DNA of 64,000 nucleotides from Sphingomonas sp. UBA978. Its GTDB lineage: Bacteria; Pseudomonadota; Alphaproteobacteria; Sphingomonadales; Sphingomonadaceae. The stretch lies in the NCBI RefSeq assembly GCF_002292295.1, contig NZ_DBBS01000021.1:212578-276577 (forward strand). The letters run 5' to 3'. A model generated the notes under the pieces. It searched no databases and was not told the origin of the DNA. It saw only the letters and a program-made list of their open reading frames with translations. Below are positions 55,621-63,151 of this stretch, one piece after another; positions within the stretch are counted from its first letter, which is position 1, and each line of letters starts with the position of its first letter. Made by a program: the position numbers and the translations under genes.

Positions 55621-56859
55621 TTACAGCTTGACGACGTTGGTCGCGCGCTCGTCCAGCCGCTCGTCCTCGATATAAACCGACAGCATCGGTTCATCCGCGA
55701 CGACGACATTCTCGCTGACGCCGAAGCCGTTGAACGCGGTCCGCATCGCGGAGCCATAGGCGCCGAGCATGCCGATCTCGAAATAGTCGCCGGTGTTCGT
55801 GTCCGCGGGCAGCGGGAATGGGCCGGCCATATAGTCCAGGTCGTCGCAGGTCGGACCCCAGAAGGCGAAGTCCATGTCCCGCGCGTCGCTGTCCGGCTGA
55901 CGGAGCAGCTGCACCGGATACTTCCAGCCGATATGCGCCGCATCGAACAGCGTGCCATAGGCGCCGTCGTTGATGTACAATTCGGTGCCGCGGCGCCGCT
56001 CGACGCGGACCACGACCGAGGCATATTCGGCGCACAGCGACCGGCCCGGTTCGGCCCACAATTCGGCCGAATAGCTGATCGGCAGGCTCTCGAACGCGCG
56101 ATGGATCGTCTCGAAGAAACGCTCCAGCGGCGGCGGGGTCATGCCCGGATAGGCCGAGGGGAAGCCACCGCCGACGTCGATGACGTCGACCGTCACCGCC
56201 GCCTCGACGATCGCCGCGCGGGCGCGCTCCATCGCGTTGGTATAGGCGTCGGGCGACATCGTCTGGCTGCCGACATGGAAGCAGATGCCGAGCGCATCCG
56301 CGACCTGGCGGGTCGCCATCAGCAGTTCCTTGGTCTCGCCCGGGCCGACGCCGAACTTCGAGCCGAGGCTGAGCTTGGCATATTCCGACGACACGCGCAG
56401 CCGGACGCAGAGCGTCAGGTCGCTCGCGCCACGGGTGGCGGCGACGATCTTGTCCAGCTCTTCCATGCTGTCGAGCGAGAAGGTCTTCACGTCGTGGCGG
56501 AAATACGCCTCCGCGATCGCCTCCTCCGACTTGACCGGATGCATGAAGCAGCAGGTCGCATCCGGAAGGGTCGCCTTGACCAGCCGGACTTCGGCGATCG
56601 AGGCGGTATCGTAATGGGTGATGCCATTGTCCCAGAGCACACGGAGCAGGTCCGGGCTGGGGTTCGCCTTCACCGCATACATCGAGCGACCCGGAAACTT
56701 CTCGACGAAGAATCGGGCCGCGCGCGCGGCGGCGTGCGGGCGAACGAGCGTAACCGGATCGACCGGTTTGCTCCTGGCGATGTCGATGCCCCCGCGGATG
56801 TTAGCGGAACGGGCGGTCGAGAGGGGCGCTAACCCCAACGCGCTATGGTGCTTGGCCAA
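55621..56859 (-). CDS. Ornithine decarboxylase (eukaryotic/alphaproteobacterial type III fold)
   Basis: The 412-residue protein is a group IV PLP decarboxylase: PLP Lys64 in MYAVKANPSPDLL, FHVGSQTMSPDAY, Gly-rich IDVGGGFPSAYPGM, AEPGRSLCAEY and the active-site Cys338 in FWGPTCDDLDYM. Ornithine is the likely substrate, giving putrescine; lysine use is possible in this family. It starts with TTG at 56859, supported by a near-perfect GGAGGT 8 bases upstream, so a weak start codon is paired with a strong ribosome site. Confidence 0.9.
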   Translation of the reverse strand: MAKHHSALGLAPLSTARSANIRGGIDIARSKPVDPVTLVRPHAAARAARFFVEKFPGRSMYAVKANPSPDLLRVLWDNGITHYDTASIAEVRLVKATLPDATCCFMHPVKSEEAIAEAYFRHDVKTFSLDSMEELDKIVAATRGASDLTLCVRLRVSSEYAKLSLGSKFGVGPGETKELLMATRQVADALGICFHVGSQTMSPDAYTNAMERARAAIVEAAVTVDVIDVGGGFPSAYPGMTPPPLERFFETIHRAFESLPISYSAELWAEPGRSLCAEYASVVVRVERRRGTELYINDGAYGTLFDAAHIGWKYPVQLLRQPDSDARDMDFAFWGPTCDDLDYMAGPFPLPADTNTGDYFEIGMLGAYGSAMRTAFNGFGVSENVVVADEPMLSVYIEDERLDERATNVVKL

Positions 56860-56998
56860 TTCAAGGGACCTCCAATTGCCTTACGGCATACGGTGACAAA
56901 AGCTGCCTTGCGGTTGGAAGTCCCATGGGGCAGCGGAGGCGCGATCTATGGTCGCTGGCCGTGCATGTAAAGTGGCTTGGCGCACGAAAGGACGAAAA

Positions 56999-57958
56999 GT
57001 GACGATTCTGCGACAGCCGACACGGGCGGGGGTACGCGACGCCGCCGAGAAAATCGTCCGCATCCTGCCGCCGACGCCGCTGTATGTTAAAGAAATCAAG
57101 GCGATAGAGGTCGCATTCAAGGCGGAATCGCTGCAGCCGATCGGCGCATTCAAGATTCGCGGCGCATGGCATCGACTGACTGCGCTGGACGAGGATGCGC
57201 GGCGTCGCGGGGTGGTCGCCTTCTCGTCGGGGAATCATGCGCAGGGGGTGGCGTGGGCGGCGAAGCGGCTGGGAATCGCCGCGACGATCGTGATGCCGGC
57301 GGACGCTCCCAGGGCGAAGCTGGAGGGGACGCTGGCGCTGGGGGCGGAGGTGGTTCGCTACGACCGCGCGACCGAGAGCCGCGAGGCGATTGCGGGCCGG
57401 CTGGCCGAGGCGCGCGGCGCGACTCTGGTGCCGAGCTTCGACGATCCGTGGATCATCGAGGGGCAGGGCAGCGCGGGAATCGAGGCGGAGACGCAGATGG
57501 CGGCGCTCGGGCTGGGGCCGGTCGCGCGCGCGGTGGTCCCGTGCGGCGGCGGCGGCCTGTCGGCGGGGATCGCGCTGGGTTTGAAGGACGCGAGCATCAC
57601 CGTCGTCGAGCCCGAGGGCTGGGACGACATGCGCCGCTCGCTGGAGGCGTCGTGGATCGAGCCGGTGGGGCCGAACCCGCCGCCGACCGCCTGCGATTCG
57701 CTCCAGACCCCGCGCGTATCGCCGCTGACCTTCGACGTGCTCTCGCGGCGCGATGCGACCGGCGTGGCGGTGAGCGAGGCGGAGACGGCGGCGGCGCAGC
57801 GCTGGGCGGCGGAGCATCTGCGGCTGGTGATCGAGCCGGGCGGCGCGGTCGCGTTGGCGGCGCTGCTGGCGGGCAAGGTCGCGATGGAGCGCGGACTGCT
57901 GGTGGTGCTGTCGGGCGGGAACGTGGATATCGACGCCTATGCGCGGGCGATCGGGTAG
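56999..57958 (+). CDS. Threonine/serine dehydratase-like PLP enzyme
   Basis: The protein of about 319 residues is a fold-type II PLP enzyme: Lys52 in PIGAFKIRGAWHRL, FSSGNHAQGVAWAAKRLG, the tetraglycine loop PCGGGGLSAGIALG and LSGGNVD at the C-terminus. It lacks an ACT domain, so it resembles catabolic or broad-specificity Ser/Thr dehydratases. GTG 56999 has AAGGA about 6 bases upstream and is preferred to ATG 56948. It is divergent from ornithine decarboxylase. Its last 35 codons resemble parts of the repeats that follow. Confidence 0.87.
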   Translation: MTILRQPTRAGVRDAAEKIVRILPPTPLYVKEIKAIEVAFKAESLQPIGAFKIRGAWHRLTALDEDARRRGVVAFSSGNHAQGVAWAAKRLGIAATIVMPADAPRAKLEGTLALGAEVVRYDRATESREAIAGRLAEARGATLVPSFDDPWIIEGQGSAGIEAETQMAALGLGPVARAVVPCGGGGLSAGIALGLKDASITVVEPEGWDDMRRSLEASWIEPVGPNPPPTACDSLQTPRVSPLTFDVLSRRDATGVAVSEAETAAAQRWAAEHLRLVIEPGGAVALAALLAGKVAMERGLLVVLSGGNVDIDAYARAIG

Positions 57959-57987
57959 GCGTTGGTGGTTGAGCGGCGGGGGACGCG

Positions 57988-59030
57988 TCGACGCATGACC
58001 GGGCGGCGACGCCGGTGCGGGAAGGTCGCGATGGAGCGCGGGCTGCCGGGGAGTGGCGGACAGGAATTGCACGTTAGTACCCCGGCGGAGGCCGGGGCCC
58101 AGTTGGGATGTCGGATGTTGGCTGATGCCGGGGTCTGCCACGATGGTTCGCCCGTCTGGGCCCCGGCCTTCGCCGGGGAACTAGGTGGGAGGGTTCGGCT
58201 TCGATGCATGGCGGGGCGGCGATGCCGGCGAGGAAGGTCGCGTAAGCGCGCAGGCCGCCGGGGTAATGCCGGACGGGATTACACGTCAGTTCCCCGGCGG
58301 AGGCCGGGGTCCAGTTGCGATGTCGGATTTTGGCGGACGCCGGGGGCCGCCACGATGGTCCGCCCAACTGGGCCCCGGCCTTCGCCGGAGTACTGGGGTG
58401 GGAGGGTTCGGCTTCGATGCATGGCCGGGCGGCGACGCTGGCGGTGAAGGTCGTGTCAGCACGCGGGCTGCCGGATTACTGTCGGACGGGAATCCCACCT
58501 CAGTTCCCCGGCGGGGGCCGGGGCCCAGTTGGCATGTCGGATTTTGGCGGACGCCGAGGGCCGCCACGATGGTCCGCCCGACTGGGCCCCGGCCTTCGCC
58601 GGGGTACTGGGGTGGGAGGGTTCGGCTTCGACGCATGGCCCGGCGGCAATGCTGCCGGGGAAGGGCGCGTCAGCGCGCGGGCTGCTGGATTGGTGTCGGA
58701 CGGGAATTATACGTCAGTACCCCGGCGGAGGCCGGGGCCCAGTCGGCATGTCGGATTTTGGCGGATGCCAGGGGGCCGCCACGATGGCTCGCCCGACTGG
58801 GCCCCGGCCTTCGCCGGGGAACTGGGGCGGGTTTGTGCGGCTTTGACGCATGACCGGGCGGCAATGCTGGCGAGGAACGTCGCGTCAGCGCAAAACCCAC
58901 CGGGGTTACTGTCGGACGGGAAGCAAGCCACAGTGCCCCGGCGCAGGCCCCGGGTGCGACCGTCCGATGTTGGACGGTCCCGCCGTCCGCCGCGACAATG
59001 CTCCCAACCGGGCTACGGCCCTTGCTCGGA
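57988..59030. repeat. Tandem array of about 213-bp units with paired palindromes
   Basis: This non-coding kilobase begins with half a unit. Five units start near 58075, 58287, 58501, 58715 and 58931 (spacings 212-216), the last degenerate. Each unit has a left palindrome (CCCCGGCGGAGGCCGGGG), then CCAGTTGG-like sequence, a centre with TGGCGGAC and GGTCCGCC, an inverted copy of the palindrome, and about 100 bases of spacer. The spacer resembles the 3' end of the upstream dehydratase gene: 58019-58049 matches 57872-57902 at 28 of 31 positions. No protein is credible here. Confidence 0.9.
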
Positions 59031-59084
59031 AACCGGAAAACGGCAGCGCTCGACATCCCGTACCAGGCACGGCACACTTGCCGC

Positions 59085-59264
59085 ATGGATGGCCCGCTCG
59101 GATCGATCGCCAATGCCGCTCCCGCCATCGCGATGCTGGGGTGTTTCGCCTGCCTGATCGGGGGCGGGGCGCTGATCGCGCGGGGTGGCGACCGGCGGAA
59201 GGGCGTGTTGCTGCTGGTGATGGCGGCGGTGCTGCTCGGCAACGTCGTCATCTGGCAATTGTGA
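59085..59264 (+). CDS. Small two-helix membrane protein
   Basis: A 59-residue peptide with two hydrophobic helices (about 9-27 AAPAIAMLGCFACLIGGGA and 37-57 GVLLLVMAAVLLGNVVIWQ) separated by a short positive loop RGGDRRK. ATG 59085 is chosen because upstream sequence belongs to repeats. It resembles small sphingomonad membrane proteins of unknown function. It ends 15 bases before the insertion sequence. Confidence 0.6.
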   Translation: MDGPLGSIANAAPAIAMLGCFACLIGGGALIARGGDRRKGVLLLVMAAVLLGNVVIWQL

Positions 59265-59276
59265 AGCAGGCCGCGC

Positions 59277-59684
59277 CTAGGTTGTGGACTCATAAGTTCT
59301 AAGACGGATGCGTGTTGACGCGAGCATGACGGCGGCGAGGAAGTTTCGGGCGAGCTTGTCGAAGCGGGTAGCGACGCGGCGGAAGTGCTTGAGCTTGCAG
59401 AAGTATCGTTCGACGGCATTGCGTCTGCGGTAGATAGCTGGATCGATCGAACGCTGTATCCGACGATCTCGCTGGGTCGGGATGTGAGCGCATCCGCCAT
59501 GTAATCGGACGAGATCGATGACCGCCCTGGCGTCGTAGCCGCGGTCGGCGACGAGTGCCCTGGCCGGCGGCAGGCCGTCGATCAGCGCCCCGACGGCGGC
59601 CTTGTCGGAAGCCTGCCCTGCTGAGAGCGTGATCCTGAGCGGCAATCCGTCCTGATCGACCAGCGCGTTGATCTTGGTGCTCAA
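59277..59684 (-). CDS. IS5/IS427-type transposase, C-terminal part (orfB)
   Basis: This frame encodes STKINALVDQDGLPLRITLSAGQASDKAAVGALIDGLPPARALVADRGYDARAVIDLVRLHG with the second DDE Asp (ADRGYDA) and the family C-terminus RRNAVERYFCKLKHFRRVATRFDKLARNFLAAVMLAS carrying the catalytic Glu. It would be joined to orfA by a -1 frameshift at the run of five A then five G at 59719-59728 (minus strand). Its TAG stop uses the TA target base pair and the flanking base outside the element. Confidence 0.88.
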   Translation of the reverse strand: MSTKINALVDQDGLPLRITLSAGQASDKAAVGALIDGLPPARALVADRGYDARAVIDLVRLHGGCAHIPTQRDRRIQRSIDPAIYRRRNAVERYFCKLKHFRRVATRFDKLARNFLAAVMLASTRIRLRTYESTT

Positions 59685-60113
59685 TCCGCCACGAGAACGG
59701 CCGATGGCGTGATCCGCACCCCCTTTTTACCTCCTGCCGCATGCTGGTGGGCGCGGACGATCGAACTGTCGATCAGATGCATCGATGCAGGCGCTCCCGC
59801 CGCCAGCGTCTCGAACACCCGGACCCACACACCCGCCTTCGCCCACCGATTGAAGCGGTTGTAGACGGTCGTATGTGGGCCATAGCGGGCTGGCAGGTCG
59901 CGCCACGGCGAACCGGTGCGCAGCACGTAAAAAATGCCGTTCAGCACCCGCCGGTCGTCCACCCGCGCCACACCACGCGGCTTGTTCGGCAGCAACGGTT
60001 CGATCAGCCGCCACTCCGCCTCGCTCAGATCAAATCGCGCCATTCCAAGCCTCCTCCTCAGAAACCTTGAATCAGCCGCCTTTCATCGCCGCAACCTTTA
60101 TGAGTTCACAACC
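59280..60113 (-). mobile_element. IS5-family (IS427-like) insertion sequence, 834 bp
   Basis: The element has 16-bp terminal inverted repeats matching at 15 of 16 positions (GGTTGTGRACTCATAA at 59280-59295 and, inverted, 60098-60113), flanked on both sides by TA within a CTAG context (target duplication TA). It encodes a two-frame DDE transposase with a frameshift site. It looks intact. It lies between two convergent genes, precisely at the stop codon of the minus-strand hydrolase. Confidence 0.93.
59681..60043 (-). CDS. IS5/IS427-type transposase, N-terminal part (orfA)
   Basis: The 120-residue product has the DUF4096-type N-terminus MARFDLSEAEWRLIEPLLPNKPRGVARVDDRRVLNGIFYVLRTGSPWRDLPARYGPHTTVYNRFNRWAKAGVW and the first catalytic Asp in HLIDSSIVRAHQHAAGGKKG. 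After the slippery AAAAAGGGGG it continues out of frame and stops; a -1 shift gives the full enzyme. Confidence 0.9.
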   Translation of the reverse strand: MARFDLSEAEWRLIEPLLPNKPRGVARVDDRRVLNGIFYVLRTGSPWRDLPARYGPHTTVYNRFNRWAKAGVWVRVFETLAAGAPASMHLIDSSIVRAHQHAAGGKKGVRITPSAVLVAD

Positions 60114-61300
60114 TAGGGCAGCGTGAGCGTCGCCGTCGCGGCGGAGGCAGGGTCGAACCGCTCCGTCAGCGATGCCCGGATCGCCGCGGCGGTGCGCGGC
60201 ACGCGGCCGGAGAAGACCTGCCGGCCGTCGACCGTGACACGGACCGGCCGGTCGAGATCGATCAGCCGATCGGACAGGCGCAGCGTCATGCCGGCCGGAA
60301 CCGTGCCGGTCAGCGCGATCGTCTGCCCGTCGACCGTCGCATCGGTGCGATCGCCTCTCTTGGCCGCCGCCGCGTCGGGAATGCGCAGCCAGTAGAAGCG
60401 GTCGGCGGTGACGTCGTCCTGCACCCAGACGATGCGGCGCGGCCAGGGATCGCGGGTGAAGCGCGCCATCCACGGCACCGCTTCGGCATCGCGCCGGTTC
60501 ATCCAGTGGGGCAACCCTTCGTAGATGCGCGACAGGTAGACGTAACCACCCGGATCGGCGGCGTGGAGGCGCGCGAGCTCCGCCGTCTTCTCCGCCGCCA
60601 GCCGGTTGCGGTCATAGGCGTCGTCGGCACCGCCCATCAGGATCGCGAAGGGCAGGTCGCGCAGCGGCAGCAGCGAGGCGTCGCCGGGATGGCCCGCCAT
60701 CATCGCGGCCGCGGCGAACCGGTCCGCCATCCGCGGCGCCAGCTGCCAGACGCCGTCGCCGCCTGCCGAATAGCCCATCAGATAGACGCGGTCGGGATCG
60801 ACCCCGTTGATCGCGACCTGCGCGTCGATCAGCCGCTGGAGCAGCGGATCGATATGAGGCTCATGCCACAGGTTCCACGTATCGGTCGGCGCGCGCGGCG
60901 CGAGATACAGGCCCTCGGCCGGCTGGTAGAGACGGATCTGGTTGTGCCACTGGCCCTCGTTGACCTCGGGCGGGGCGTTGCCGCCGCCGTGGAGCGATAT
61001 CCACAGGCTGCGGCCCTGCGCGGGGGCGGTGCCGAACGTGCGGTCGCCCCATTTCATCGTCTTGCCGCCGACCGTGATCGTTTTGGCGGCGATCGCCGGG
61101 CCGTAGGCGACGCGGATCGCCTGCCGGCGTTCGGCCGCGATCCGTACCAGTGCCCGCGCCGCCTCGACCCGGGTCAGGGCCCGGGTTTCGGACGGAGCGG
61201 ACCGGTGTCGTTCCGCCGGCTGCTGGGCTTGGGCAGGCGCAAGCCCGGAGACGGGGGTCAGCGACAGGCCGATAGCGGCCGATACGATCGAACGGAGCAT
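60113..61300 (-). CDS. Secreted alpha/beta hydrolase (esterase-like)
   Basis: The 395-residue precursor has a signal peptide (about 1-26, PAQAQ). The hydrolase core has LWISLHGGGNAPPEVNEGQWHN (oxyanion region), the nucleophile elbow YLMGYSAGGDGVWQLAPRMADRFAAAAMMAGHPG and LMGGADDAYDRN. A C-terminal beta domain (about 300-395) contains VTADRFYWLRIPD and ends TATLTLP. It resembles extracellular esterases or depolymerases; substrate unknown. Its TAG stop is formed at the junction with the insertion sequence. Confidence 0.85.
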   Translation of the reverse strand: MLRSIVSAAIGLSLTPVSGLAPAQAQQPAERHRSAPSETRALTRVEAARALVRIAAERRQAIRVAYGPAIAAKTITVGGKTMKWGDRTFGTAPAQGRSLWISLHGGGNAPPEVNEGQWHNQIRLYQPAEGLYLAPRAPTDTWNLWHEPHIDPLLQRLIDAQVAINGVDPDRVYLMGYSAGGDGVWQLAPRMADRFAAAAMMAGHPGDASLLPLRDLPFAILMGGADDAYDRNRLAAEKTAELARLHAADPGGYVYLSRIYEGLPHWMNRRDAEAVPWMARFTRDPWPRRIVWVQDDVTADRFYWLRIPDAAAAKRGDRTDATVDGQTIALTGTVPAGMTLRLSDRLIDLDRPVRVTVDGRQVFSGRVPRTAAAIRASLTERFDPASAATATLTLP

Positions 61301-61342
61301 ATTGGTACCATACCAATATGTCCAATGCTGTCCATTCCCCGA

Positions 61343-61999
61343 TCAGCGGATCGGCGAATTCGGATCCAGCCGCATGTCCAGATAGCTGTCGACCGAGCGC
61401 ATCAGCTCCGGCGTCTCGTTCTCGAAGAAGTGGTTCGCCTTCGGAATCGTGTCGTGATGGATGGTGATGTGCTTCTGCGTGCGCAGCTTGTCGACCAGCT
61501 TCTGCGTCGCCCCCGGGGTCGCGACCTCGTCGGCCTCGCCCTGGATGATGATGCCCGACGACGGGCAGGGCGCGAGGAAGCTGAAATCGTACATGTTCGC
61601 GGGCGGCGCGACCGAGATGAAGCCGCGGATCTCCGGCCGGCGCATCAGCAGCTGCATGCCGATCCACGCGCCGAAGCTGACCCCGGCGATCCAGGTGGTC
61701 GAAGCCTCCGGGTGGAAGCTCTGCACCCAGTCGAGCGCGCTCGCCGCGTCGGACAGTTCGCCGACGCCGTTGTCGAACGTCCCCTGGCTTTTGCCGACGC
61801 CGCGGAAGTTGAAGCGCAGGGTGGCGAACCCGCGGCGCTGGAAGGTCTTGTAGAGCTCCTGCACCAGCCGGTTGTTCATCGTACCGCCTGCCGACGGGTG
61901 CGGGTGGAGGATCATCGCGACGGGCGCGCGGGGACGGGGAGCCGGGGCGAAACGCCCTTCGAGACGGCCTTCGGGACCGGGGAAAATGACTTCGGGCAT
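61343..61999 (-). CDS. Cytoplasmic alpha/beta hydrolase (serine esterase-like)
   Basis: The 218-residue protein has HPHPSAGGTMNNRLVQELYKTFQRRGFATLRFNFRGVGKSQGTFDNGVGE, nucleophile elbow GVSFGAWIG, GEADEV and a terminal ANHFFEN with the catalytic His. This compact family is widespread in alphaproteobacteria and often lies just upstream of sulfur-mobilising genes; its substrate is unknown. It is divergent from the cysteine desulfurase-like gene with an 81-base gap. Confidence 0.88.
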   Translation of the reverse strand: MPEVIFPGPEGRLEGRFAPAPRPRAPVAMILHPHPSAGGTMNNRLVQELYKTFQRRGFATLRFNFRGVGKSQGTFDNGVGELSDAASALDWVQSFHPEASTTWIAGVSFGAWIGMQLLMRRPEIRGFISVAPPANMYDFSFLAPCPSSGIIIQGEADEVATPGATQKLVDKLRTQKHITIHHDTIPKANHFFENETPELMRSVDSYLDMRLDPNSPIR

Positions 62000-62080
62000 G
62001 AGCCTCGCCGCATAAGAAGGGGCGCGCTGGTGGAGCGCAGAATGTTGCGCGCTATATAGGCGTGACGCTCCCTTGCGCAA

Positions 62081-63151
62081 TTGGAACGAATCCTGCCCCA
62101 TCGTATCTATCTGGATCATGCCGCGACCACGCCGATGACCGCCGCCGCGCGCGATGCCGTCGTCCACGGGCTGGCGCTTTGGGCGAATCCGTCCTCGCCG
62201 CATGCCGAGGGGCGGGCGGCGCGCGCGGCGCTGGAGGCGGCGCGGCGCGAGATCGCGGCGGCGCATGGCTGGCGGGGCGAGGTGCTGCTGACCAGCGGCG
62301 CGAGCGAATCGCTCGGCATCGCGCTGGGGCGGACGACGCTGCCGCGGCGGCTCATCACCGCGGTGGAGCATGATGCGGTGATGCGCGCTGGCACTGGGGC
62401 GGCCGTAGTGCCGGTCGGTGCGGACGGGATCGTCGATCGCGAGGCGCTGGCGGCGATGCTGGCGGACGGGCCGGCGCTGGTCTGCGTGCAATGGGCGAAC
62501 AGCGAGACGGGCGTGCGCCAGCCGATCGCGGCGATCGCCGATGCGGTGCACGCGGCGGGCGGCATGCTGCTGGTCGATGCGGCGCAGATGCCCGCGTCGG
62601 ACGAACTGGCGGCCGTCGCCGACATGGTCGCGCTGTCCGCGCACAAGCGCGGCGGGCCGCCGGGCGTCGGCGCGCTGCTGGTCCGCGATCTGCGGCTGCT
62701 CCATCCGAGCGGCGGACAGGAGCGGGGCTATCGGCCGGGCACCGAGAACCTGCCGGGCGTGCTCGGCTATGCCGCGGCGCTGGCCGAACCGGAGCCGGAC
62801 CATGATGCGCTGCGCGCGCGGCTGGACGATGCGATCCTGCGGTCGGGGGGCGAGATCGTCGCCGCCGACAGCCCGCGCCATCCGGCGATCGGGTCGTACC
62901 GGCTGCGCGGTGCGGCGGCGGCGGCGCAGCTGATCCTGCTCGACGGTGCGGGCTTCGCGGTGTCGGCGGGCAGCGCCTGTTCGAGCGGCAGCATGAAGCC
63001 GAGCCACGTCCTCGCCGCGATGGGCTGGGACGAGGCGGCGGGACGCGAGGTGATCCGGGTGAGCTTCGGGCGGACCACGACCGCCGCGGAGGTCGACGCC
63101 TTCGTCGCGGCATGGCGGCAGATGGCGCGTACGACGCGGCGCGCGGCATGA
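62081..63151 (+). CDS. Cysteine desulfurase-like class V aminotransferase (first copy)
   Basis: The 356-residue PLP enzyme has IYLDHAATTPMTAAARDAV, NPSSPHAEGRAAR, the PLP Lys in LSAHKRGGPPGVGALLV and the sulfur-acceptor loop SAGSACSSGSMKPSHVL with a Cys. It belongs to the NifS/IscS-like group. The start is TTG 62081. It overlaps the second desulfurase-like gene by 4 nt. Placement in an iron-sulfur cluster assembly operon is likely but the rest lies beyond the window. Confidence 0.88.
   Translation: MERILPHRIYLDHAATTPMTAAARDAVVHGLALWANPSSPHAEGRAARAALEAARREIAAAHGWRGEVLLTSGASESLGIALGRTTLPRRLITAVEHDAVMRAGTGAAVVPVGADGIVDREALAAMLADGPALVCVQWANSETGVRQPIAAIADAVHAAGGMLLVDAAQMPASDELAAVADMVALSAHKRGGPPGVGALLVRDLRLLHPSGGQERGYRPGTENLPGVLGYAAALAEPEPDHDALRARLDDAILRSGGEIVAADSPRHPAIGSYRLRGAAAAAQLILLDGAGFAVSAGSACSSGSMKPSHVLAAMGWDEAAGREVIRVSFGRTTTAAEVDAFVAAWRQMARTTRRAA

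Noticed and set aside
56860..56998. speF-type leader RNA upstream of ornithine decarboxylase
   Set aside because: The 5' region is only about 140 bases to the divergent gene, too short for the known alphaproteobacterial motif, and no conserved structure was seen.
57988..59030. CRISPR array
   Set aside because: Units are about 213 bp and nearly identical along their whole length, without short direct repeats separated by unique spacers, and no cas genes are present.
58185..59157. Several open frames of 100-280 codons through the tandem array
   Set aside because: Their translations are repeats of the array unit read in different frames and have no independent conservation signal.
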